Origin: an uncultured Eubacterium sp.
GTDB lineage: Bacteria; Bacillota; Clostridia; Lachnospirales; Lachnospiraceae
Direction of reading: 5' to 3'
Assembly (NCBI GenBank): GCA_900545725.1
Contig: URAI01000026.1
Span: 1-24,653, forward strand
Length of the DNA: 24,653 bases
A program made the translations under genes and the position numbers. Below, piece by piece: positions 7,954-14,686 of the stretch. The notes beneath the pieces were generated by a model. It was not told where the DNA came from and searched no databases. It saw nothing but the letters and a program-made list of their open reading frames with translations. Numbering within the stretch: the stretch's first letter is position 1; every line of letters begins with the position of its first letter.

Positions 7954-8895
7954 CTATAGCATTTTCTTCTTTCTTAAAATCCACAGAGTTATTATACATA
8001 TGATAACAATTATAAGACATATAACACCAAAGCCAAATGGTGTATTTGCAAATGGCATCCACTTCTCATCGACATTCATTCCATATATTCCCGATATAAT
8101 TGTAGGAATTGCCATTACAATTGTTATTGATGTAAGATACTTCATTACATTATTAAGCCTGTTATCAATAATTGATGATAAAAGTTCTCTCGTACCATCT
8201 ATTATATCCCTGTAAATGGTTGTCATCTCGATAGCCTGCTGATATTCTACTATTACATCCTCAAGCAGCTCCATATCTTCAGGATACTGCTCTAATCTCT
8301 TATATCGTCTTAATCTTTCAATAACAACACTGTTGGAACGAAGAGATGTTGCAAAGTAAACAAGCGTTGATTCAAGTTCATGTAATTCAATAAGGTCGAT
8401 ATTCTGCGTATCACCATCAACCCGTTCTTCAATCTCAACTCTCTTCTTATCAATTCCTCTAAGGTATAACTGGTAAAGATATGCTGAACGGAATAATATC
8501 TGATATATGAAACGCATCTTTTTCTTAGTGCTGAATTCTCTTACCTTATTATTGATAAAATAATTAATTACCGGCGTATCTTCCCTGCATATTGTTATTA
8601 TCGTTTCCTGTTTGATTACAATACCCAGTGGAATTGTCGTATACATCTTCTTTTCATGTCTTACCTCAGGTGTAGGTATATCAACTAAAAGGAGTGTATA
8701 TCCATCCTCAAGTGTAATACGCGAGCTTTCTTCCTCATCCAGTGATGATGCAAGGTCATCAATCTCAATATCATACTTTTCCGCAATCTTATTTAATTCA
8801 CGGCTTGTAGGATTAACTATGTTAATCCATATTCCGTCTGTATATTCTTCAAGTCTGTTTAACTGGCAATGATCCGTTCTGAATATTTCTATCAT
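7954..8895 (-). CDS. corA: CorA-family divalent cation (Mg2+) transporter
   Basis: Inner-membrane Mg2+/Co2+ channel of the CorA family. A large cytoplasmic alpha/beta N-domain (about 1-240) with a long helix leads into two C-terminal transmembrane helices. The signature YGMN is at 271-274 in SGIYGMNVDEKWMP, and the protein ends in a basic tail (LRKKKML). The length, 313 aa, is normal. GGAG lies 7 nt before the ATG (AATGGAGATTAGCT then ATG). It starts 30 nt after the HypA-like gene, so it is probably the last member of the Fe-S/HypA-like operon. Selectivity among Mg2+, Co2+ and Ni2+ cannot be read from sequence. Confidence 0.94.
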   Translation of the reverse strand: MIEIFRTDHCQLNRLEEYTDGIWINIVNPTSRELNKIAEKYDIEIDDLASSLDEEESSRITLEDGYTLLLVDIPTPEVRHEKKMYTTIPLGIVIKQETIITICREDTPVINYFINNKVREFSTKKKMRFIYQILFRSAYLYQLYLRGIDKKRVEIEERVDGDTQNIDLIELHELESTLVYFATSLRSNSVVIERLRRYKRLEQYPEDMELLEDVIVEYQQAIEMTTIYRDIIDGTRELLSSIIDNRLNNVMKYLTSITIVMAIPTIISGIYGMNVDEKWMPFANTPFGFGVICLIIVIICIITLWILRKKKML

Positions 8896-8925
8896 AGCTA
8901 ATCTCCATTCTTTGACTGCATAATG

Positions 8926-9180
8926 CTAATCGCCTTCTATATTTTTAACATATTCTGAATGATATTCAGTAAGACTCTCATCTGTCTGTATTATCAGTAT
9001 AGCTTCCTGTGCAATTGTACCTTTCCTTGCCACATCGAAGTAAAATTGTAATTCATCGTCATGTATACATGAATTAATGCCTTTTACCATAGTTATGGCA
9101 GTAATTTTTGAAATATCATTATTATGTGCCGCTTCTATTGCTATATCAAGTATCTCACGGCAGACAGTTCCCTCATGCAT
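8926..9180 (-). CDS. HypA-like protein lacking the zinc domain (84 aa)
   Basis: Resembles the N-terminal nickel-binding domain of HypA, the metallochaperone for [NiFe]-hydrogenase. It begins MHEGTVCREILDIA; the Met-His-Glu start is the known Ni site of HypA. It continues with ITAITMVKGINSCI and LQFYFDVARKGTIAQEAILII, the family pattern of strands and helices. HypA is normally about 115 aa, with two CxxC pairs binding zinc. Here the protein stops where that domain should begin (ESLTEYHSEYVKNIEGD) and has no CxxC. Only 30 nt separate it from corA, so no zinc-domain remnant follows. I start at 9180, not 9192, because this restores the MHE terminus and leaves GGGG upstream as the ribosome site. 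It starts 19 nt after the Fe-S gene. No hydrogenase gene is in the window. Confidence 0.8.
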   Translation of the reverse strand: MHEGTVCREILDIAIEAAHNNDISKITAITMVKGINSCIHDDELQFYFDVARKGTIAQEAILIIQTDESLTEYHSEYVKNIEGD

Positions 9181-9199
9181 ACTAATCCCCATTTCTAAG

Positions 9200-10354
9200 T
9201 TATCTGGTGCTTTTTACAATATCCTTTTTCCTTTTGGTCTTAACAAATACATTACGTTCATCACGCACCATATGTCTTACTTCAAAATGGCACTGTGTAA
9301 CACACTGTCCACAGCCTATGCATTTATTAATATCAAACATAAGCTTTTTATTATCCTTATCATACCATGTAGCATCCGTAGGACAATATCTGTTACACAG
9401 ATTACATCCTACACACTTAGACTCATCTGTAATCTCAGGTTTGAAATACGCTTTCATAAGAAGCTGTGATAATGCACCCTCATTATAACTGTTATATAAA
9501 AAGCAGCAGTCTACGCAGCAATTACATATTATAACCTCTTCTTCATCCGAGCTTATACCGTAATGATATATGGTATGTATGCTTCCTTTGTCCTCAAATT
9601 CCTTAATCAGATTAACTGCTTCTTCAAAATCCAGCATCCTTGCAATATTAGCTTCAACTAACTGGTCAGCCATTCTTCCCACTGCCATACATCCTTCTAT
9701 TGGCATATGGTAATCACATGTATGACCTTCCATTTCTTTTTTCATACGGCAGAAACAGTTCATAACAGCAATATGTCCCTTGTGTTTTTCAAGCATCTGA
9801 TATATCTCACCTGCTATATATACCGTCTGTTCTGCTGTCAGTTTCTTATTAATCTCAACTTTTTTACTGCCTCTTGCAACTGCTGTTGACATTCTTCCTG
9901 ACTCATTCTGCATATATTTTGTATTGACATTATTCATATATGCTCTTACAGGAGGAATATTAAGAAACTTAAGCAAATCTTCAAATTCACCGAATTTTTT
10001 AAGAAGCTTTTTTCTTGTTTCACTTTCAGGACCTGAACAATACATCTCTATCCAGCCTGGAAATATAGGTGTGAGCTCATACTTTCCCGGTTCTTTTCTC
10101 TGCCACATAAAGCTCTTATCCATTATTTCATTGAAAACCTTATTAAATTCCTTATCATCCAGCTTCCAGAGTCTTTGTAATTCTTTCTTTGAATATGAAT
10201 TATTCTGTACCATAAGAAGCTTATCAACTATATCCTCTGATGCTGCAATTTCAAAACATTCCTGTATACACTTTACGAGCGGTATGCTGAATTTGGAATT
10301 ACCATTCATGTATTTTCCAAGCTGTATTACCTTTTCCTTATATGATTTTGTCAT
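9200..10354 (-). CDS. Multi-cluster Fe-S (4Fe-4S) protein with N-terminal winged-helix-like region
   Basis: Predicted cytoplasmic electron-transfer or regulatory protein with up to four Fe-S sites. Residues about 1-130 are cysteine-poor and look like a helical or winged-helix region (KKELQRLWKLDDKEF, YELTPIFPGWIEMY). A middle domain has FCRM-type cysteines at 200, 202, 213 and 222, then the dense CNCCVDCC at 277-284. The C-terminus is a two-cluster ferredoxin: CVGCNLCNRYCP (314-324) and CIGCGQCVTQCH (345-355). The CxCR...C...C plus CNCCxxCC layout is known from uncharacterised 4Fe-4S proteins of anaerobes; no precise role is established. The start at 10354 has GAGG 8 nt upstream; a longer frame to 10441 is repeat sequence, not protein. 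It is followed by the HypA-like gene. Confidence 0.88.
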   Translation of the reverse strand: MTKSYKEKVIQLGKYMNGNSKFSIPLVKCIQECFEIAASEDIVDKLLMVQNNSYSKKELQRLWKLDDKEFNKVFNEIMDKSFMWQRKEPGKYELTPIFPGWIEMYCSGPESETRKKLLKKFGEFEDLLKFLNIPPVRAYMNNVNTKYMQNESGRMSTAVARGSKKVEINKKLTAEQTVYIAGEIYQMLEKHKGHIAVMNCFCRMKKEMEGHTCDYHMPIEGCMAVGRMADQLVEANIARMLDFEEAVNLIKEFEDKGSIHTIYHYGISSDEEEVIICNCCVDCCFLYNSYNEGALSQLLMKAYFKPEITDESKCVGCNLCNRYCPTDATWYDKDNKKLMFDINKCIGCGQCVTQCHFEVRHMVRDERNVFVKTKRKKDIVKSTR

Positions 10355-10371
10355 TTTATAATCCTCATTTC

Positions 10372-10430
10372 TGAGCAGTTTTGCTGCGAAAAGACGAAGA
10401 AAAATTCGCAATGGAGATTTTTCTTCTGCA
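10372..10430. repeat. Leader repeat, copy B (two hairpins), upstream of the Fe-S gene
   Basis: Second copy of the element at 7762-7820. The first hairpin is GCAG-TTTTG-CTGC, and the second is a perfect 10-bp stem GAAGAAAAAT/ATTTTTCTTC. Where it differs from copy A in the stems, pairing is kept. It lies between the FeoB-associated gene and the Fe-S gene, just before the ribosome site of the latter. Confidence 0.7.
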
Positions 10431-10441
10431 TCTGACGGCAA

Positions 10442-10609
10442 TTATTTATTATCATCTTTCTTAGCCGGCTTACTGCATGACACACTACAGCCTGCACAAT
10501 TACCATTACAACCTGAATTGCCGCCTTTGTCTTTCCCATAAAAATATGATACTGTCACATATATTGCTATTACAACCACCAGTATCAATGCACCGATAAT
10601 TATATTCAT
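10442..10609 (-). CDS. FeoB-associated Cys-rich membrane protein (55 aa)
   Basis: A small single-pass membrane peptide. An N-terminal hydrophobic helix (IIIGALILVVVIAIYVTVSYFYG) is followed by a short cytosolic or periplasmic tail with CNGNCAGCSVSCSKP and a charged end. This is the layout of the FeoB-associated Cys-rich family, normally encoded next to the Fe2+ transporter feoB. No feoB is visible here, so the copy is an orphan. The start at 10609 has GGAG 6 nt upstream. The open frame continues upstream to 10750, but through a hairpin-rich repeat, so I reject that extension. It is the first gene of the likely Fe-S/HypA-like/CorA operon. Confidence 0.82.
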   Translation of the reverse strand: MNIIIGALILVVVIAIYVTVSYFYGKDKGGNSGCNGNCAGCSVSCSKPAKKDDNK

Positions 10610-10622
10610 ATTACTCTCCATT

Positions 10623-10768
10623 CCGCAGGCATTTTTAATGCCAAAGGAATCGCAGTCCAATGTCCGATTTGGCTCTGCGATAACGGCTGCTTTGTGACGC
10701 CTGCGGCACAAAGCAGCCGGTTCACTTATGAACCTGTGAATAATCAGCATATCATCTTATTATTCACA
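10623..10768 (-). promoter_or_regulatory. Leader with five adjacent hairpins and a possible pseudoknot
   Basis: Five back-to-back stems are seen: 10628-10642 (GGCATT/AATGCC), 10649-10681 (ATCGCAG/CTGCGAT with inner CCAA/TTGG), 10685-10718 (12 bp perfect, GGCTGCTTTGTG), 10719-10734 (GGTTCA/TGAACC) and 10735-10768 (9 bp, TGTGAATAA). The loop of the 12-bp hairpin (10699-10706, GCCTGCGG) is exactly complementary over 8 nt to 10623-10630, which lies directly before the ribosome site of the FeoB-associated gene. It is either a regulatory RNA leader or a structured repeat; I match it to no known riboswitch class. Confidence 0.6.
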
Positions 10769-10885
10769 TTCACCCTCATTTTCAGGCAATTTATTATATA
10801 CAGATTACTATATCACATAGTCATTATAAATGCTTATGTTTTTTTGAAATTTACATATTTTTCTGATATGTGAATTATATTTAAC

Positions 10886-10934
10886 CAGTGTACTATTAAT
10901 ATATAAAAATACAGTGTACTTTTAATATTGACAA
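10886..10934 (-). promoter_or_regulatory. Promoter with twin 17-bp direct repeats for the Fe-S/HypA-like operon
   Basis: Minus-strand -35 TTGTCA (10929-10934) and weak -10 TATTTT (10906-10911) are 17 nt apart. The spacer is exactly one copy (10912-10928) of CAGTGTACTTTTAATAT. A second copy, differing at one base, lies at 10886-10902 just past the -10. Repeats placed like this suggest a repressor site. The predicted leader is about 290 nt. Beyond these, 10769-11051 is AT-rich with nothing else I can support. Confidence 0.5.
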
Positions 10935-11051
10935 TTACTAAGAAACTTTCAAAGACAAATATTAATCAATATCCTTTGGATTTAATTAACCCACCTCTTT
11001 AAATATTCTTATATTCTTATCATATATTTTAAAATACACTGCAATTATTAG

Positions 11052-12374
11052 TTATATTTTATTCCTGACATGTTTTCCCCTGGGCAGCAGTATCCACACA
11101 ACTGCACATATTGCCATCAACATCGGATAATATACATATGGTACAATGGCAAATCCTGATAATGGAGCTGCGCATGTTGCCGTAGCTGCCGATGCATATA
11201 AAAGCTGTGCTCCATACGGTAACATTCCCTGCACAACAGATGCTGCTATATCAAGAATGGAAGCTGTCTCTTTGGGACTTATATCATATTCATTACTAAT
11301 CTCCTTAGCAAGCGGCGCTGACATAATAATAGCTATCGTATTATTGGCTGTTGCAGCATCTACACCTGCTACAAGCACAGCAATTCCAAGCTTTGCACCA
11401 CGTTTTCCATGAACTCCTGCCTTAATAAAGTTAAGCACCCATTCAATCCCGCCATTATTCTTCACAAGCGTTCCAATACAGCTTACAATAATGGATATTA
11501 CAGTAATATCATACATGTTATTGATACCATTTCCCATGGCTGTAAATATCTGTATACCTGAAAGTGTTCCCGTAAAAATTCCCATAATAACAGCTAACAC
11601 AGTTCCGGATATAAGCACAATAAATACATTTAATCCCATAAGTGCCCCGATTAAGACAACAATATATGGAATCACCTGCCATACATTATAATCAAGATTG
11701 GTATCTTTAACCCCCGTTATACCTGAAGCGGCAAAGAAGAATATTATTATTGTAACAACAGCAGCCGGAAGTACCACAAAAAAATTAGTCTTAAACTTAT
11801 CCTTAAGCTCACAGCCCTGTGTTCTTGTAGCGGCAATTGTCGTATCTGATATCATTGAAAGATTATCTCCAAACATAGCACCGCTTACAACTGCACCAAG
11901 ACATAATCCCATACTCAAGCCTGTCTTTTCGCTTATTCCTATCGCAATAGGAGCAAGTGCTGATATAGTTCCAACACTTGTTCCCATAGATATTGATATA
12001 AAACAGCCAATAATAAACATTCCGACAATGGCAATATTACCCGGCATAAATGAAAGTCCAAGATTAACCGTACTTTCAACACCACCTGCCGCACTTATAG
12101 TTCCCGAAAATGCACCTGCTGCCAGAAATACAAGACACATGGTAATAATATTCTCATCGGCAAGTCCCCTGGCTATCTCAGACATTTTCTCATTAAAGGT
12201 CACCTTACGGTTCTGTACAAATGCAACGGCAAGTGCAATAAGAAATGCCACTATTGCCGGCATACTGTAAAAGTCATTAAATACAATCCCTGTACCCAGA
12301 TATATTAAAAGAAAAATGCCAATTGGAAGCAGACCTGCTATAGATGGCTTTGTATTATTTATATTACTATTCAC
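11052..12374 (-). CDS. nhaC: NhaC-family Na+/H+ antiporter
   Basis: Polytopic membrane antiporter of the NhaC family in the ion-transporter superfamily, expected to exchange Na+ for H+. It has about eleven hydrophobic segments. The conserved blocks SMGTSVGTISALAPIAIGI and GAVVSGAMFGDNLSMISDTT followed by AATRTQGCE are visible in the first half, and VDAATANNTIAIIM in the second. The length, 440 aa, is slightly short for the family. It starts with GTG at 12374, with GAGG 6 nt upstream (GTGAGGAATTAA). It begins 59 nt after the prfC stop on the same strand. Some family members exchange other substrates (such as malate/lactate), so the substrate is not certain. Confidence 0.88.
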   Translation of the reverse strand: MNSNINNTKPSIAGLLPIGIFLLIYLGTGIVFNDFYSMPAIVAFLIALAVAFVQNRKVTFNEKMSEIARGLADENIITMCLVFLAAGAFSGTISAAGGVESTVNLGLSFMPGNIAIVGMFIIGCFISISMGTSVGTISALAPIAIGISEKTGLSMGLCLGAVVSGAMFGDNLSMISDTTIAATRTQGCELKDKFKTNFFVVLPAAVVTIIIFFFAASGITGVKDTNLDYNVWQVIPYIVVLIGALMGLNVFIVLISGTVLAVIMGIFTGTLSGIQIFTAMGNGINNMYDITVISIIVSCIGTLVKNNGGIEWVLNFIKAGVHGKRGAKLGIAVLVAGVDAATANNTIAIIMSAPLAKEISNEYDISPKETASILDIAASVVQGMLPYGAQLLYASAATATCAAPLSGFAIVPYVYYPMLMAICAVVWILLPRGKHVRNKI

Positions 12375-12433
12375 TTAATTCCTCACTATTCAACATATTA
12401 TTGTTAATAAATTATCAATGCATAATCATTGTA

Positions 12434-14029
12434 TTAATTATTCTTTCCAAATTCTGAAAGCTTAAGTCCTTCATTTCTTTCAAGAACCATATTAACACTC
12501 CAGCTGTTAGCAAATATGAGCAGAGGATTGCCTTTAAGGTCAGTAATCTTTTTCATATCAGATGTTCCTACAATTCTATTAACATCAACTTCCTCAGGAT
12601 TCTCAATCCATCTTATATGCTCATATGGAAGCGGCTCTAACTTTATCTCTACATTATATTCATTCTGTAATCTGTATTGTAATACTTCAAACTGAAGTAC
12701 ACCAACAACACCTACAATTATCTCTTCCATTCCTGTATTAAATTCCTGGAATATCTGTATAGCACCCTCCTGTGCTATCTGGCTGATACCCTTGATAAAC
12801 TGCTTACGCTTCATGGTATCCATCTGACGCACCCTTGCAAAATGTTCCGGTGCAAATGTAGGTATTCCCTCAAACTGGAACTTCTGTTGTGACTTACATA
12901 TTGTATCACCAATTGAGAATATACCCGGATCAAATACACCGATAATATCTCCTGCATAAGCCTCATCAACAATATGTCTTTCCTGTGCCATCATCTGCTG
13001 TGGCTGTGAAAGCTTAATCTTTTTACCCCCCTGCACATGATAGGCTTCCATTCCTGCCTCAAACTTTCCTGAACATATTCTCATAAATGCAATTCTGTCT
13101 CTGTGAGCCTTATTCATGTTAGCCTGGATTTTAAATACAAATGCTGAAAAATCTTCCTTAAACGGATCTATCATGCCAGCTGACGAATTACGCGGAAGTG
13201 GTGATGTTGTCATCTTAAGGAAATGTTTAAGAAATGTTTCAACACCAAAATTAGTAAGAGCTGAACCGAAAAAGACAGGTGTAAGGTCGCCAGCCTGAAC
13301 CTTTTTAAGGTCAAACTCCGCACTAGCTCCATCTAACAATTCAATATCTTCATTTAATTTTTCAAAGAAATCCTGTCCAATCTCATCTGCAAGAGCTGTA
13401 TCATTAACAGCGATATTTTTTGTGTCAACTTCCTTCTGACCATTCATTGCAGCCTTAAATAATGACACTTCTTTTTCATTTCTGTCATATACACCCTTAA
13501 ATTCCTTACCTGAACCTATCGGCCAGTTGACAGGGCATGTACTTATTCCTAATACATTTTCAATCTCATCTAATAATTCAAATGGATCATTGGCTTCTCT
13601 ATCCATCTTATTAATAAAAGTAAATATAGGAATATGTCTCATTACACATACCTTAAAAAGCTTAATTGTCTGTTTTTCAACACCCTTTGAAGCATCAATT
13701 ACCATAACTGCTGAATCAGCTGCCATCAATGTTCTGTAAGTATCCTCTGAGAAATCCTGATGTCCCGGTGTATCAAGGATATTAATACAATATCCTCCAT
13801 AATTAAACTGAAGTACTGATGAAGTTACAGAGATACCTCTCTCCTTTTCAATCTCCATCCAGTCAGATACCGCATGTTTTGCTGTCTTTTTACCCTTTAC
13901 TGAACCTGCAAGGTTAATAGCTCCACCATAAAGAAGGAACTTTTCAGTAAGAGTTGTCTTACCTGCATCAGGATGCGATATAATTGCAAATGTCCTTCTC
14001 TTTTCTATCTCTTTTTTTATATCAGCCAA
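12434..14029 (-). CDS. prfC: Peptide chain release factor 3 (RF3)
   Basis: Translational GTPase that removes RF1/RF2 from the ribosome after peptide release. The GTPase motifs are clear: G1 SHPDAGKTT (18-26), switch-I ERGISVTSS, G3 DTPGH (86-90) and G4 NKMD (140-143). Domains II and III follow, and the length (531 aa) is the family's usual one. The start codon is TTG at 14027-14029, with AGGAGG about 8 nt upstream; no ATG fits the conserved MADIKKEIEKRRTFAIISHP-type N-terminus. A structured leader lies directly upstream, and nhaC follows downstream. The weak start codon could hold expression low (inference). Confidence 0.96.
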   Translation of the reverse strand: MADIKKEIEKRRTFAIISHPDAGKTTLTEKFLLYGGAINLAGSVKGKKTAKHAVSDWMEIEKERGISVTSSVLQFNYGGYCINILDTPGHQDFSEDTYRTLMAADSAVMVIDASKGVEKQTIKLFKVCVMRHIPIFTFINKMDREANDPFELLDEIENVLGISTCPVNWPIGSGKEFKGVYDRNEKEVSLFKAAMNGQKEVDTKNIAVNDTALADEIGQDFFEKLNEDIELLDGASAEFDLKKVQAGDLTPVFFGSALTNFGVETFLKHFLKMTTSPLPRNSSAGMIDPFKEDFSAFVFKIQANMNKAHRDRIAFMRICSGKFEAGMEAYHVQGGKKIKLSQPQQMMAQERHIVDEAYAGDIIGVFDPGIFSIGDTICKSQQKFQFEGIPTFAPEHFARVRQMDTMKRKQFIKGISQIAQEGAIQIFQEFNTGMEEIIVGVVGVLQFEVLQYRLQNEYNVEIKLEPLPYEHIRWIENPEEVDVNRIVGTSDMKKITDLKGNPLLIFANSWSVNMVLERNEGLKLSEFGKNN

Positions 14030-14073
14030 TATTTTATCCTCCTGCTTAAATTATTTTGCATTTTACAGATTAA

Positions 14074-14230
14074 CAGGCGACAGGCCGTTGTGAATTCCAC
14101 TACTGCCTGCCGCCTGCATATTATTACTATCCGGAAATATCATAAGATACTTACATCATCAAAAACGCAGGCGTAGCTGGCTGCGTCGCAGCTTTCGCAT
14201 GATGTAGTGCCATAAATGGCATTTATCCGG
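14074..14230 (-). promoter_or_regulatory. Structured leader upstream of prfC (several GC-rich hairpins)
   Basis: A hairpin with arms 14074-14085 and 14105-14116 (CAGGCGACAGGC, one mismatch) lies 45 nt before prfC. Further up, ACATCAT/ATGATGT (14153-14205) encloses GCTGCG-T-CGCAGC (14180-14192). TGCCAT/ATGGCA (14208-14221) follows, and CCGGA/TCCGG (14131-14135/14226-14230) could close both. It is much GC-richer than the flanks. It may be a regulatory leader, a terminator for the 86-aa gene, or a dispersed repeat. Confidence 0.5.
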
Positions 14231-14252
14231 TATAGTTATTCATAATCAATTA

Positions 14253-14513
14253 CTAATTCATGTTAAGTGCAAACTTATATGATACTTCTGACTTATCATC
14301 AATCTTTCTGAATACATTAACTACAATATTCATAACAGCCTGAAAATCCTGTTCATTGTCAACTTCAACTGTTATAATCTGTCCATCATCTGTTATATCT
14401 ACTGACTTTGCAATTGTATCCTTAAGTATTGTATTCTTAACATCCTCAATTGCCTCTTCACTCTTTAATAACTTAGACTTATTCTTAAACTTAACACTAT
14501 ATGTTCTTGTCAT
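14253..14513 (-). CDS. Small conserved-looking hypothetical protein, 86 aa
   Basis: Not a family I recognise. It has a strong ribosome site (GGAGG 7 nt before the ATG) and its own promoter. It starts MTRTYSVKFKNKSKLL. The pattern of strands and helices (YSVKFKN, SEEAIEDVKNTILKDTI, SVDITDDGQIITVEVD, EQDFQAVMNIVVNVFRKI, VSYKFAL) would fit a beta-alpha-beta-beta-alpha-beta ferredoxin-like or ACT-like fold (inference). It has no cysteine, histidine cluster or membrane segment. It sits between addA and prfC, all minus, 223 nt ahead of prfC with the structured leader between them. Confidence 0.78.
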   Translation of the reverse strand: MTRTYSVKFKNKSKLLKSEEAIEDVKNTILKDTIAKSVDITDDGQIITVEVDNEQDFQAVMNIVVNVFRKIDDKSEVSYKFALNMN

Positions 14514-14559
14514 TATTATTCCTCCATCAGACTTACTTATTTCTAATCATATACCGTTT

Positions 14560-14588
14560 ATTATAACCTATATTAATATATATTTCAA
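14560..14588 (-). promoter_or_regulatory. Sigma-A promoter of the 86-aa gene
   Basis: Minus-strand -35 TTGAAA (14583-14588) and perfect -10 TATAAT (14560-14565), 17 nt apart, about 50 nt before the start. It separates this gene, and perhaps prfC, from addBA transcription. Confidence 0.7.
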
Positions 14589-14621
14589 ACTAAAAATAAG
14601 TAAATTTAAAATATTTATGAC

Positions 14622-14667
14622 AGCTAAAAATGGGCAAATTTAAAATATCGCACAAATATGTCCGTAT
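14622..14667 (-). repeat. 46-bp repeat, copy 1 (inverted relative to 23409-23454)
   Basis: Read on minus, it matches 23409-23454 without gaps at 40 of 46 positions (starting ATACGGACAT, ending TTTTTAGCT). It lies just past the addA stop. Part of it (AAATTTAAAATAT) is repeated 34 bp away at 14602-14614. Confidence 0.7.
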
Positions 14668-14686
14668 TGCAAAAATATAATTTACA

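Noticed and set aside
8896..8925. Remnant of a HypA zinc domain by frameshift
   Set aside because: Only 30 nt separate the stop from corA and no CxxC coding appears in any frame.
10355..10441. N-terminal extension of the Fe-S protein
   Set aside because: It is made of the two-hairpin repeat, which also occurs at 7762-7820 outside any gene; the ATG at 10354 has GAGG at the right distance.
10610..10750. In-frame N-terminal extension of the FeoB-associated peptide
   Set aside because: It would translate the five-hairpin leader; the ATG at 10609 has a good ribosome site and gives the family's normal length.
11146..12270. Several plus-strand frames opposite nhaC
   Set aside because: They are antisense to a clear membrane-protein gene and show no start signals or family motifs.
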